Counted from the first letter of the stretch, positions 1 through 9,549 are shown. The stretch: 25,000 nucleotides of DNA from Cryptomeria japonica (GCF_030272615.1 NW_026728913.1:402501-427500), one strand, 5' to 3'. Translations and numbers: made by a program. The notes: generated by a model from the letters alone, not told the origin.

Positions 1-905
1 CCCTACGCACTTTTGGTGGCGCAACTCGCACGAACAGTCCCACCTCGACCCCGTAAACAAGCTTTTTTGCCTCGAAGAGTTCGTCGGAGACGAAGAAGCA
101 ACCTTCAGTGCAAACGTAGCACTCTTTTGTGCAACCGCCCAAACAACGCCCCCTCTACCCTCTGTCGAAACACTCGGCATTGCTGCTCCCTAAGGTGAGC
201 TTCTCCTCATAGGCAATTCCGCTCTTATCCGGTCACGTTTGTGTGCCCGAATTTCGCAAGGCAACCTCCATGGGACATGGAAAAGACTCGAGAAGAGAGC
301 TCGCTCACGGGAGAGAGAAGCCAAGGAGACCACGAGAGTGCTGAGAGTGGGACAGCGCTGAATAGGCGGGAGAAGCCTGCGCGTATAAACGGAGATATAT
401 ATCCAATTGCAACGAAGGAACGTGCCAAAGATCGAGAACAATGGCAGAAATGCTAGTAACGTGCACTTCGGGACCAACGCATCACCGGAAGACAACCGCC
501 AAACATCGAAAGAGTCGCGATGCTCCGCAACCTACGTGCAAAGCGGTCGCACACCGGGTAAGGGAGTGAGAGCCCCAAACATAGCTGGGCGAGGCGCTCA
601 CTCCGCTCTTTAATATCTCGTTAATACCGCCAAGGAAATGGCACAAGCACACACACACAAGCATCCTCGGAAGAGGACAGTTCGAGTGACAGGTCAAATC
701 CAAGAGTTCCGAAGACTACCTCCAGGAACAATCGGGAACAAGACCGATTACAAGTCGTCGAGTCTGTTACTGGGCGAACACGAGATGCGCACAGGAAATC
801 GATCAGCCCTCACAATGGCCCAAGGCCAGAGATCGGACTGCTACGATTTACCCCAACAATCATCGTGCCACTCTTCGCAGAGAGGTGATAGACGCCAACG
901 AGCCC
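1..905. other. Left flank, low-repeat spacer, no gene seen
   Basis: I see no recognisable gene here. Open frames are 100 codons or shorter, overlap on both strands, and have no recognisable protein motif. About 285-370 is purine-rich on the plus strand. A short AT patch with TATAAA (384-389) and an ATATATAT run follow at about 384-402. The stretch does not match the arrays to its right until about 906, where GCATAGCAATCGAGG, the opening motif of the 188-bp repeat, first appears. If transcription runs leftward, this could be external transcribed spacer leading to 18S, but no 18S 5' end was found. Confidence 0.5.
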
Positions 906-1633
906 GCGCATAGCAATCGAGGTGTAAAAAGGGCGTTGAAGGCAGGAAGCCTGGACGAAAGAGGCTACGAGGTCACCTCGAAGCGGTCTAAGAATCGGGC
1001 GCACTTGGGGCGACTACCAGTGCCAACCCCTTATCCCGCGGTGCGTCCGACACACAGAAATTTCCAAGGCGGCCAAGGAGCCTCCCCGCATAGCAATCGG
1101 GGTGTGAGGTTACGGATGCAGCATTGATAGCAATCGAGGTGTGAGGCGAAGGATGCAGAAGTGAGAGCCGAGGGATGTAGCAGAGATAGCAATCGGGGTG
1201 TGTGATGCAGAAGAGATAGCAATCGAGGTGTGCGGTGGGAAGGGCCCAGCAGCCAGAATGCATGAAGCGACGGATGAAGCAGTGATGACAACCGGGCTGT
1301 GAGGAGAGGAGGGATGCAGCCAAGAAAGCAATCAGGGCTCGAGGCAAGGGATGCATCAAGGATAGCAATCATGTTGTGAGGCGAGATTCCAAAGGCTAAA
1401 CGTGAGAGGCTGCAGGGTCGACTCAGAGAGGTCTATGCATGTGAGAGGCTGAAAGCAAGGTCGACTCGGAGCGGTCTATGCATCGGGCGCGCTTGGGGCG
1501 ACTACCAGTGCCAACCCCTTATCCTGCGACGCGTCCGACAAAGAGAACGTTCCAAGGCGGCAGAGGAGGTTACCAGCCGAAGGATGCAGTAGCAATAACA
1601 GGTATAGTTCCGCGGCGGCCGAGAAGACTCACC
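906..1633. repeat. Degenerate edge of the 188-bp array
   Basis: Scrambled and decayed pieces of the 188-bp unit. About 985-1107 is a recognisable partial unit: CGACTACCAGTGCC, CCCTTATCCCGC, then GCATAGCAATCGGGG. From 1126 to 1370 only the opening part of the unit is reiterated, with GATAGCAATC-like starts at 1126, 1185, 1215, 1284, 1324 and 1361, so spacing varies from 30 to 69 bp. About 1402-1482 holds a local duplication around GTGAGAGGCTG...GGTCTATGCAT. This is the pattern expected at an array edge, where unequal exchange no longer homogenises units. Confidence 0.75.
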
Positions 1634-4600
1634 GCATAGGAATCGGGATGCGAGGCGAGGGATGCGGCGGGAAGGCCCCGACGGCTAAACGGAAGAGGCT
1701 GCAGGGCCGCCTCGGAATGGTCCAAGCATCGGATGCGATTGGGACGACTACCAGTGCCAACCCCTTATCCCGCGATGCGTCCGATACACAGATAGTTCCA
1801 AGGCGGCCGAGGAGCCTCACCGCATATCAATCGGGGTGCGAGGCGAGGGATGGGGCGGGAAGGCCCCAACGGCTAGACGGAAGAGGCTTCAGGGCCACCT
1901 CGGAATGGTCCAAGCATCGGACGCGCTTGGGGCGACTGCCAGTGCCAACCCCTTATCCCGCGATGCGTCCGATACACAGATGGTTCCAAGGCGGCCGAGG
2001 AGCCTCACCGCATAGCAATCGGGGGTGCGAGGCGAGGGATGGGGCGGGAAGGCCCCAACGGCTAGACGGAAGAGGCTTCAGGGCCGCCTAGGAATGGTCC
2101 AAGCATCGGACACGCTTGGGGCGACTACCAGTGACAGCCCCCTATCCCGCGATGCGTCCGATACGAAGATGGTTCCAAGGCGGCCGAGGAGCCTCACCGC
2201 ATAGCAATCGGGGTGCGAGGTGGGGGATGCGGCGAGATGGCCCCAACGGCTAGACGGAAGAGGCCACAGGGCCGCGTCGGAATAGTCCAAGCATCGGACG
2301 CGCTTGGGGTGACTACCAGTGACAACCCCTTATCCCGCGATGCGTCCGATACGAAGATAGTTCCAAGGCGGCCGAGGAGCCTCACCGCATAGCAATCGGG
2401 GTGCGAGGTGGGGGATGCGGCGAGATGGCCCCAACGGCTAGACGGAAGAGGCTGCAGGGCCGCCTCGGAATAGTCCAAGCATCGGACGCGCTTGGGGCCA
2501 CTACCAGTGACAACCCCTTATCCCGCGATGCGTCCGATACGAAGATAGTTCCAAGGCGGCCGAAGAGCCTCACCGCATAGCAATCGGGGTGCGAGGTGGG
2601 GGATGCGGCGAGATGGCCCCAACGGCTAGACGGAAGAGGCCACAGGGCCGCCTCGGAATAGTCCAAGCATCGGACGCGCTTGGGGCGACTACCAGTGACA
2701 ACCCCTTATCCCGCGATGCGTCCGATACGAAGATAGTTCCCAGGCGGCCGAGGAGCCTCACCGCATAGCAATCGGGGTGCGAGGCGAGGGATGCGGCGAG
2801 ATGGCCCCAAAGGCTAGACGGAAGAGGCTGCAGGGCTGCCTCGGAATAGTCCAAGCATCGGACGCGCTTGGGGCGACTACCACTGCCAACCCCTTATCCC
2901 GCGATGCGTCCGATACACAGATAGTTCCGAGGCGGCCGAGGAGGTGGGGGATGCAGCGAGATGGCCCCAACGGCTAGACGGAAGAGGCTGCAGGGCCGCC
3001 TCGGAATAGTCCAAGCATCGGACGCGCTTGGGGCGACTACCAGTGACAACCCCTTATCCCGCGATGCGTCCGATACACAGATAGTTCCGAGGCGGCCAAG
3101 GAGCCTCACCGCATAGCAATCGTGGTGCGAGGTGGGGGATGCGGCGAGATGGCCCCAACGGCTAGACGGAAGAGGCTGCAGGGCCGCCTCGGAATGGTCC
3201 AAGCATCGGATGCGCTTGGGGCGACTACCACTGCCAACCCCTTATCCCGCGATGCGTCCGATACACAGATAGTTCCAAGGCGGCCGAGGAGCCTCACAGC
3301 ATAGCAATCAGGGTGCGAGGCGAGGGATGCGGCGAGAAAGCCCCAACGGCTAGAGGGAAGAGGCTTCAGGTCCGCCTCGGAATGGTCCAAGCATCGGACG
3401 CGCTTGGGGCGACTACCAGTGACAACCCCTTATCCCGCGACGCGTCCGATACACAGATAGTTCCAAGGCGGCCGAGGAGCCTCACCGCATAGCAATCGGG
3501 GTGCGAGGCGAGGGATGCGGCGAGAAGGACCCAACGGCTACACGGAAGAGGCTTCGGGGCCGCCTCGGAATGGTCCAAGCATCGGACGCGCTTGGGGCGA
3601 CTACCAGTGACAACCCCTTATCCCGCGACGCGTCCGATACACAGATAGTTCCAAGGCGGCCGAGGAGCCTCACCGCATAGCAATCGGGGTGCGAGGCGAG
3701 GGATGCGGCGAGAAGGACCCAACGGCTAGACGGAAGAGGCTTCGGGGCCGCCTCGGAATGGTCCAAGCATCGGACGCGCTTGGGGCGACTACCAGTGACA
3801 ACCCCTTATCCCGCGACGCGTCCGATACACAGATAGTTCCAAGGCGGCCGAGGAGCCTCACCGCATAGCAATCGGGGTGCGAGGCGAGGGATGCGGCGAG
3901 AAGGACCCAACGGCTAGACGGAAGAGGCTTCGGGTCCGCCTCGGAATGGTCCAAGCATCGGACGCGCTTGGGGCGACTACCAGTGACAACCCCTTATCCC
4001 GCGACGCGTCCGATACACAGATAGTTCCAAGGCGGCCGAGGAGCCTCACCGCATAGCAATCGGGGTGCGAGGCGAGGGATGCGGCGAGAAGGACCCAACG
4101 GCTAGACGGAAGAGGCTTCGGGTCCGCCTCGGAATGGTCCAAGCATCGGACGCGCTTGGGGCGACTACCAGTGACAACCCCTTATCCCGCGACGCGTCCG
4201 ATACACAGATAGTTCCAAGGCGGCCGAGGAGCCTCACCGCATAGCAATCGGGGTGCGAGGCGAGGGATGCGGCGAGAAGGACCCAACGGCTAGACGGAAG
4301 AGGCTTCGGGTCCGCCTCGGAATGGTCCAAGCATCGGACGCGCTTGGGGCGACTACCAGTGACAACCCCTTATCCCGCGACGCGTCCGATACACAGATAG
4401 TTCCGAGGCGGCCGAGGAGCCTCACCGCATAGCAATCGGGGTGCGAGGCGAAGGATGCGGCGAGAAGGACCCAACGGCTAGACGGAAGAGGCTTCGGGTC
4501 CGCCTCGGAATGGTCCAAGCATCGGACGCGCTTGGGGCGACTACCAGTGACAACCCCTTATCCCGCGACGCGTCCGATACACAGATAGTTCCAAGGCGGC

Positions 4601-5566
4601 CGAGGAGCCTCACCGCATAGCAATCGGGGTGCGAGGCGAGGGATGCGGCGAGAAGGACCCAACGGCTAGACGGAAGAGGCTTCAGGGCCGCCTCGGAATG
4701 GTCCAAGCATCGAACGCGCTTGGGGCGACTACCAGTGACAACCCCTTATCCCGCGACGCGTCCGATACACAGATAGTTCCGAGGCGGCCGAGGAGCCTCA
4801 CCGCATAGCAATCGGGGTGCGAGGCGAGGGATGCGGCGAGAAGGACCCAACGGCTAGACGGAAGAGGCTTCAGGGCCGCCTCGGAATGGTCCAAGCATCG
4901 GACGCGCTTGGGGCGACTACCAGTGACAACCCCTTATCCCGCGACGCGTCCGATACACAGATAGTTCCGAGGCGGCCGAGGAGCCTCACCGCATAGCAAT
5001 CGGGGTGCGAGGCGAGGGATGCGGCGAGAAGGACCCAACGGCTAGACGGAAGAGGCTTCAGGGCCGCCTCGGAATGGTCCAAGCATCGGACGCGCTTGGG
5101 GCGACTACCAATGACAACCCCTTATCCCGCGACGCGTCCGATACACAGATAGTTCCGAGGCGGCCGAGGAGCCTCACCGCATAGCAATCGGGGTGCGAGG
5201 CGAGGGATGCGGCGAGAAGGACCCAACGGCTAGACGGAAGAGGCTTCAGGGCCGCCTCGGAATGGTCCAAGCATCGGACGCGCTTGGGGCGACTACCAGT
5301 GACAACCCCTTATCCCGCGACGCGTCCGATACACAGATAGTTCCGAGGCGGCCGAGGAGCCTCACCGCATAGCAATCGGGGTGCGAGGCGAGGGATGCGG
5401 CGAGAAGGACCCAACGGCTAGACGGAAGAGGCTTCAGGGCCGCCTCGGAATGGTCCAAGCATCGGACGCGCTTGGGGCGACTACCGTTGCCAACCCCTTA
5501 TCCCGCGATGCGTCTGATACACAGATAGTTCCGAGGCGGCCGAGGAGCCTCACCGCATAGCAATCG
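1634..5566. repeat. 188-bp tandem array, 21 units
   Basis: Units start at GCATAGCAATCGGGG at 1634, 1822, 2010, 2199, 2387, 2575, 2763, (about 2951, start lost by a 28-bp deletion), 3111, 3299, 3487, then every 188 bp to 5367, with the closing motif at 5555. Each unit has, in order, GCATAGCAATCGG, CAACGGCTAGACGG, GCATCGGACGCGCTTGG, GGCGACTACCAGTG, CCTTATCCCGCGA, CGTCCGATAC and GGCGGCCGAGGAGCC. Units 3487-5366 are almost identical; units further left and the last unit (5367-5554) are more diverged. Because 188 is not a multiple of 3, the frame shifts at every unit, which argues against coding. Motif order shows homology to the promoter-bearing units at 5567-6900. Confidence 0.95.
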
Positions 5567-5815
5567 GGTTGCGAGGCAGATTATTGGGAAGGGAACCCCC
5601 TGGGATGCGGCTCAAGCAGTGCCCAAAGGGACTGGAATGCGGAATCACATCGAGAGACCCAAATGCTATACGAGGGCTCAAATCGAATTATCGATTTGGC
5701 CACGACATGGACGCATCGGAACGACTACCTTTGCCGAACCACTCGCAATTGCATCCATACCGAAACCAATAGACATTTCCGTTAGAGCCCTCGCATAGCA
5801 TTCGGGAATCTCGCA

Positions 5816-5905
5816 TGCCCCTCTAAATCGACCAATGCTGGCGCTCAATGAAAATCCGAGCGCTACCACCGTTCGAGCGCCAGCATTGGTCGAGTTAGAG
5901 GGGCA
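5816..5905. repeat. 31-bp inverted repeat beside promoter core 1
   Basis: Left arm 5816-5846 and right arm 5875-5905 are reverse complements with one mismatch, separated by a 28-bp loop. The arm contains CCAATGCTGGCGCTC, facing GAGCGCCAGCATTGG. The right arm ends 32 bp before TATATAAG. In the proposed minus-strand transcript the hairpin would form about 30 nt after the initiation region. It is the strongest inverted repeat I found outside the GGTGCGCACC arrays. A small transposon end is an alternative, but no target-site duplication was seen, and the same position is folded in the next two units. Confidence 0.85.
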
Positions 5906-5929
5906 CGGGGGAGAATGCTCCAGTCAACA

Positions 5930-5959
5930 CCTCCCCTATATAAGTTATTTGTCCGATTC
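5930..5959 (-). promoter_or_regulatory. Putative Pol I spacer promoter core 1
   Basis: On the minus strand it reads AACTTATATAGGGGAGG, matching the plant rRNA gene initiator consensus TATATA(A/G)GGG. It is the copy nearest the left end, so it is the best in-window candidate for the gene promoter if 18S lies left of base 1. The 31-bp inverted repeat at 5816-5905 lies downstream. Read on the plus strand, CTATATAAG could instead be a Pol II TATA box; the G-run after TATATA favours Pol I on the minus strand. Confidence 0.6.
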
Positions 5960-6304
5960 TCGCACAACCGTAGTCTGCCTCGTCGAATCAAACAACGGTC
6001 CCAGATTCCGACTTCCGTTCCGTAGAGACCCAAAAGCTAGATGGAGGCTCGCAAGAAAGAGAGTCGGCGCATAGCAATCGGGTTTCTCGAACGTTTAGGG
6101 ACCGAGCTCACTTGCGGATAGGGCAAAATCCGCCAAGCAACCCAAAAGCTAGACGGGGGCTCGAATCGAATCGCCTAGGCGGCCACAACAACGACGTGTT
6201 GGATCGACTACCAGTGCCAAACCATTCAGCAAGACTAGTCTGTGTCGAGGCCGGATAGAGATTCTCAGAGAGCGCCCGCATAGCATTTAGGAGACCTGTC
6301 GCGT

Positions 6305-6391
6305 CCCTCACACTCGACAAATGGTGGTGCACGTTTATAAATCCGAGCGATCCCAACCCTTTCAAGCACCAACATCGGTCGAGATAGAGGG
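6305..6391. repeat. Imperfect inverted repeat beside core 2
   Basis: Left arm 6305-6330 and right arm 6366-6391 (26 nt each) pair with about seven mismatches. The loop-proximal stem is TGGTGC/GCACCA. It sits in the same place as the inverted repeat of unit 1. Relative to unit 1, TGGCGC/GCGCCA has become TGGTGC/GCACCA, a paired C-G to T-A change that keeps the stem. Confidence 0.65.
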
Positions 6392-6419
6392 GCACGGAGG
6401 GGGCTGCGTGAGACAACAC

Positions 6420-6449
6420 AGTCCCCTATATAAGTTATTTGTCCGATTC
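6420..6449 (-). promoter_or_regulatory. Putative Pol I spacer promoter core 2
   Basis: TATATAAG at 6427-6434; the minus strand reads TATATAGGGGAC, so one base after the G-run differs from the other cores. The right arm of the adjacent inverted repeat ends about 32-36 bp away. Flanks differ from unit 1, but the core is retained. Confidence 0.58.
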
Positions 6450-6740
6450 TCACACATCCGAAGAATGGTCATCAAATCGGACAACAGCCCAAACTTCCGA
6501 CTTCCGTCCCAGAAAGCCCAAGAGCTATCTAAAACGTTCATGGCCGGAACTCGATCGCGGCTATACCAGTCCGCCAAGCAACCCAAAAGCTAGACTGGAG
6601 CTCTAGTCGAATCACCTCTGTGGCCATTGCAAGGACGTGTTGGAGCGACTACCATTGCCGAACCATTCCGCAGGTCGAGTCCATACCAAGGCCGCATAGA
6701 GATTCACGATGAGCTCCTGCATAGCAATCAGGAGACTTGC

Positions 6741-6836
6741 CGTGTCCATCACAATCGATAAATCCTGGTGCAAGATTTTTGCATCCGAGCGCTCCAACCA
6801 GTCGAGCACCAGCATCAATCGACATAAACGGGCACG
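6741..6836. repeat. Imperfect inverted repeat beside core 3
   Basis: Left arm 6741-6771 and right arm 6806-6836 (31 nt each) pair at both ends: CTGGTGC/GCACCAG near the loop and CGTG/CACG at the base, with a mismatched middle around ATCGAT/ATCGA. The loop is 34 nt. It occupies the same place as the inverted repeats at 5816 and 6305, ending 32 bp before TATATAAG. Confidence 0.65.
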
Positions 6837-6860
6837 GGGGGAGGATGCTCGAGAACACTA

Positions 6861-6890
6861 CCTCCCCTATATAAGTTATTTGTCCGATTC
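6861..6890 (-). promoter_or_regulatory. Putative Pol I spacer promoter core 3
   Basis: TATATAAG at 6868-6875, with the full CCTCCCC flank and TTATTTGTCCGATTC on the other side. It is the last of the three cores that have TTATTTG rather than CTATTTG next to TATATAAG, a marker that separates the long units from the 311- and 157-bp families. Confidence 0.6.
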
Positions 6891-7010
6891 TCAAGCAGCC
6901 GAAGTCTGGTCATCGAATCGGGTCAAAGACCACAACTTCCGACTTTACCCACAATGCAAGTCATCGAATCGAACATCGGCCCCCGAGTCGGACTCCATGC
7001 GTATGTCAGG

Positions 7011-7310
7011 TCATCGGACCCAAATTCCGCCTTCCTGCGCATGGCGGGCCATCAATATCAACTCGGTCATCGGACCCAAACTCCGCCTTTTTGCGTATGG
7101 CACGCCTTCAAATCGGTCATCGGACCCAAATTCCGCCTTCCTGTGCATGGCGGGCCATCAACATCAACTCGGTCATCGGACCCAAATTCCGCCTTTCTGC
7201 GCATGGCACGCCATCAACTCGGTCATCGGACCCAAATTCCGCCTTCCTGCGCATGGCAGGTCATCGGACACAAATTCAGACCTCGCCAATATGCCTACGT
7301 ATCGAATCGG
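7011..7310. repeat. Short tandem repeats in a 106-bp dimer pattern
   Basis: TCATCGGACCCAAA-like starts occur at 7011, 7067, 7117, 7173, 7223, 7261 and 7311, giving spacings of 56, 50, 56, 50, 38 and 50 bp. The alternating 56/50 spacing makes a 106-bp dimer. The longer monomer has an extra ATCAACATCAACTCGG-type tail. The motif is also part of the 311-bp unit, so this is a local expansion of that unit's left portion. Confidence 0.85.
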
Positions 7311-7405
7311 TCATCGGACCCAACTTCCGACTTCATCCATACTGTAGGGTCTTTGAGGTTGGCGCGGTGCGCTCAACCCAGGGAGTCGACCCATCGAAGC
7401 ATACA

Positions 7406-7435
7406 CCTCCCCTATATAAGCTATTTGTCCGATTC
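7406..7435 (-). promoter_or_regulatory. Putative Pol I spacer promoter core 4
   Basis: TATATAAG at 7413-7420, first core of the 311-bp family. A short inverted repeat at 7357-7378 (GGTTGGCGC, loop GGT, GCGCTCAACC) ends exactly 35 bp from TATATAAG. Confidence 0.6.
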
Positions 7436-7716
7436 CCACACCTGTGTAGTTTGCACCTCTGACCAGGACATCGACCCCAACTTCCGAACTCGACTGCAAC
7501 GACGGCACCAGCGCCTTGGTGCGCACCTTGCGACGCACAGTCCCAACATTCGCCTTCCTGCACATGGCAGGTCATCGGACCCAAATTCCGACCTCGCGAG
7601 TATGCCTACATATCGAATCGGTCATCGGACCCAACTTCCGACTTCATCCATACCGTAGGGTCTTTGAGGTTGGCGCGGTGCGCTCAACCCGGGGAGTCGA
7701 CCCAACGAAGCATACA

Positions 7717-7746
7717 CCTCCCCTATATAAGCTATTTGTCCGATTC
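7717..7746 (-). promoter_or_regulatory. Putative Pol I spacer promoter core 5
   Basis: TATATAAG at 7724-7731. Short inverted repeat at 7668-7689, same 35-bp distance and same sequence as in core 4. Confidence 0.6.
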
Positions 7747-8027
7747 CCACACCTGTGTAGTTTGCACCTCCGATCAAGACATCGACCCCAACTTCCGAAC
7801 TCGCCTCCAACGACCGAACCAGCGCCTTGGTGCGCACCTTGCAACGCACAGTGCCAACATTCGCCTTCCTGCACGTGGCAGGTCATCGGACCCAAATTCC
7901 GACCTCGCGAGTATGCCTACATATCGAATCGGTCATCGGACCCAACTTCCGACTTCATCCATACCGTAGGGTCTTTGAGGTTGGCGCGGTGCGCTCAACC
8001 CGGGGAGTCGACCCAACGAAGCATACA

Positions 8028-8057
8028 CCTCCCCTATATAAGCTATTTGTCCGATTC
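8028..8057 (-). promoter_or_regulatory. Putative Pol I spacer promoter core 6
   Basis: TATATAAG at 8035-8042. Short inverted repeat at 7979-8000, 35 bp away. Confidence 0.6.
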
Positions 8058-8338
8058 CCACACCTGTGTAGCTTGCACCTCCGATCAGGACATCGACCCC
8101 AACTTCCGAACTCGACTAAAAAGACCGCACCAGCGCCTTGGTGTGCACCTTGCAACGCACAGTGTCAACATTCGCCTTCCTGCACATGGCAGGTCATCGG
8201 ACCCAAATTCCGACCTCATGAGCATACCTACTAATCGAATCGGTCATCGGACCCAACTTCCGACTTCATCCATACCGTAGGGTCTTTGAGGTTGGCGCGG
8301 TGCGCTCAACCTGGGGAGTCGACCCATCGAAGCATACA

Positions 8339-8368
8339 CCTCCCCTATATAAGCTATTTGTCCGATTC
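8339..8368 (-). promoter_or_regulatory. Putative Pol I spacer promoter core 7
   Basis: TATATAAG at 8346-8353. Short inverted repeat at 8290-8311. This is the last 311-bp unit; the 52-bp array begins about 90 bp to its right, on the predicted upstream side. Confidence 0.6.
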
Positions 8369-8458
8369 CGACACCTGTGTAGTTTGCACCTCCGCTCAGG
8401 ACATCGACCCCAACTTCCGAACTCGCCTGCAACGACCGAACCAGCGCCTTGGTGCGCA

Positions 8459-9110
8459 CCAAAAGTGCGCACTTTTGGAGGGCACTTTTCTGCGCTCCAA
8501 AGGTGCGCACTTTTGGAGGGCACTTTTTGGAGGGCACTTTTCTGCGCTCCAAAGGTGCGCACTTTTGGAGGGCACTTTTTGGAGGGCACTTTTCTGCGCT
8601 CCAAAGGTGCGCACTTTTGGAGGGCACTTTTTGGAGGGCACTTTTCTGCGCTCCAAAGGTGCGCACTTTTGGAGGGCACTTTTTGGAGGGCACTTTTCTG
8701 CGCTCCAAAGGTGCGCACTTTTGGAGGGCACTTTTTGGAGGGCACTTTTCTGCGCTCCAAAGGTGCGCACTTTTGGAGGGCACTTTTTGGAGGGCACTTT
8801 TCTGCGCTCCAAAGGTGCGCACTTTTGGAGGGCACTTTTTGGAGGGCACTTTTCTGCGCTCCAAAGGTGCGCACTTTTGGAGGGCACTTTTTGGAGGGCA
8901 CTTTTCTGCGCTCCAAAGGTGCGCACTTTTGGAGGGCACTTTTTGGAGGGCACTTTTCTGCGCTCCAAAGGTGCGCACTTTTGGAGGGCACTTTTTGGAG
9001 GGCACTTTTCTGCGCTCCAAAGGTGCGCACTTTTGGAGGGCACTTTTGTGCACTCCAAAGGTGCGCACTTTTGGAGGGCACTTTTCCTGTGCTCCAAAGG
9101 TGCACACCTA
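8459..9110. repeat. 52-bp tandem array with a palindromic core
   Basis: TGCGCTCCAAAGG starts fall at 8491, 8543, 8595 and every 52 bp to 9011, making ten units that look identical. Each contains a 24-nt palindrome (first one 8495-8518: CTCCAAAG, GTGCGCAC, TTTTGGAG) that is self-complementary except for a G-T pair. Shorter units of 38-39 bp lie at the right edge (9011-9048, 9049-9087), and a partial one at the left. The 52-bp form equals the 38-bp form plus an internal 14-bp duplication (TTTTTGGAGGGCAC). The 52-bp period shifts frame each time, so the open frames here are artefacts. Confidence 0.95.
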
Positions 9111-9235
9111 GGTGAGCACCTTCGACCACACCTTGTAGCACACCAAACTCTGACTTTCGACTTCATCCGCAATGCAGGGTCTTTGAGGTTGGCGCAATGC
9201 GCACAACCAGGGGAGTCGACCCATCAAACCCAACA

Positions 9236-9265
9236 CCTCCCCTATATAAGCTATTTGTCTGATTC
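9236..9265 (-). promoter_or_regulatory. Putative Pol I spacer promoter core 8
   Basis: TATATAAG at 9243-9250, first core of the 157-bp family, marked by TTTGTCTGATT in place of TTTGTCCGATT. Hairpin 9187-9208 has loop AAT instead of GGT and an unchanged GCGC/GCGC stem. Confidence 0.6.
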
Positions 9266-9392
9266 TCATACATGCGTAGCCTGCAGGAGCAATTAGGACA
9301 TCGACCCCAACTTTCGGCTTCTAAACGAAAACAAGGTCTTTGAGGTTGGTGTAATGCGAACAACTAGGGGAGTCAACCCATCAAACCCAACA

Positions 9393-9422
9393 CCTCCCCT
9401 ATATAAGCTATTTGTCTGATTC
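9393..9422 (-). promoter_or_regulatory. Putative Pol I spacer promoter core 9
   Basis: TATATAAG at 9400-9407. Hairpin 9344-9365 is the weakest of the set: GTGT faces GCGA, leaving G-T wobbles and a mismatch. Confidence 0.58.
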
Positions 9423-9549
9423 TCATACATGTGTAGTCTACAGGAGCAATTAGGACATCGACCCCAACTTTTGACTTCTTAACGAAAACAAGGTCTTTGA
9501 GGTTGACGTAATGCGCACAACCAGGGGAGTCGACCCATCAAACCCAACA

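Larger units (their letters stand above)
5567..7010. repeat. Three long promoter-bearing spacer units (441-490 bp)
   Basis: Three diverged units with cores at 5937, 6427 and 6868 (spacing 490 and 441 bp). Left to right, each has a GCATAGCAATC-like start (5793, 6278, 6719), an inverted repeat, the promoter core, a CGACTTCCG-type segment, CCCAAAAGCTAGA, and CGACTACC(A/T)(T/G)TGCC. An extra GCATAGCAATCGGG lies at 6069. The shared boxes GCATAGCAATC, CCCAA..GCTAGACGG and CGACTACCAGTGCC appear in the same order in the 188-bp unit, so the two arrays are related. These units differ strongly in their flanks, and this makes the conserved core and hairpin stand out. Confidence 0.8.
7250..8458. repeat. 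311-bp promoter-bearing tandem array, about 4 units
   Basis: Cores at 7413, 7724, 8035 and 8346 are spaced exactly 311 bp. Each unit has TCATCGGACCCAAATTCC, a second TCGGACCCAACTTCC, GGGTCTTTGAGGTTGG with a short hairpin, GAGTCGACCCA, the core, CACACCTGTGTAG, ACATCGACCCCAACTTCC and GCGCCTTGGTGCGCACC. The array ends where the last TTGGTGCGCACC runs into the 52-bp array. Open frames across it repeat with the unit and have no recognisable domain. Confidence 0.93.

Noticed and set aside
2194-5458. Serial 70-94 codon minus-strand frames starting MDHSEA or MDYSEA
   Set aside because: One per 188-bp unit, produced by tandem repetition. Adjacent ones overlap in different frames; no ribosomal or gene context.
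5816-5905. Miniature inverted-repeat transposon
   Set aside because: No target-site duplication seen, and the equivalent position in the next two units also folds, which fits a conserved spacer structure better than an insertion.
8459-9110. CRISPR-like regular array
   Set aside because: Direct tandem repeat with no unique spacers, in a plant nuclear rDNA context.
8286-9296. Open frames of about 260-340 codons on both strands over the 52-bp array
   Set aside because: 52 bp is not a multiple of three, so the protein repeats only every three units; several overlapping frames on both strands are equally open. Typical of a stop-free satellite.
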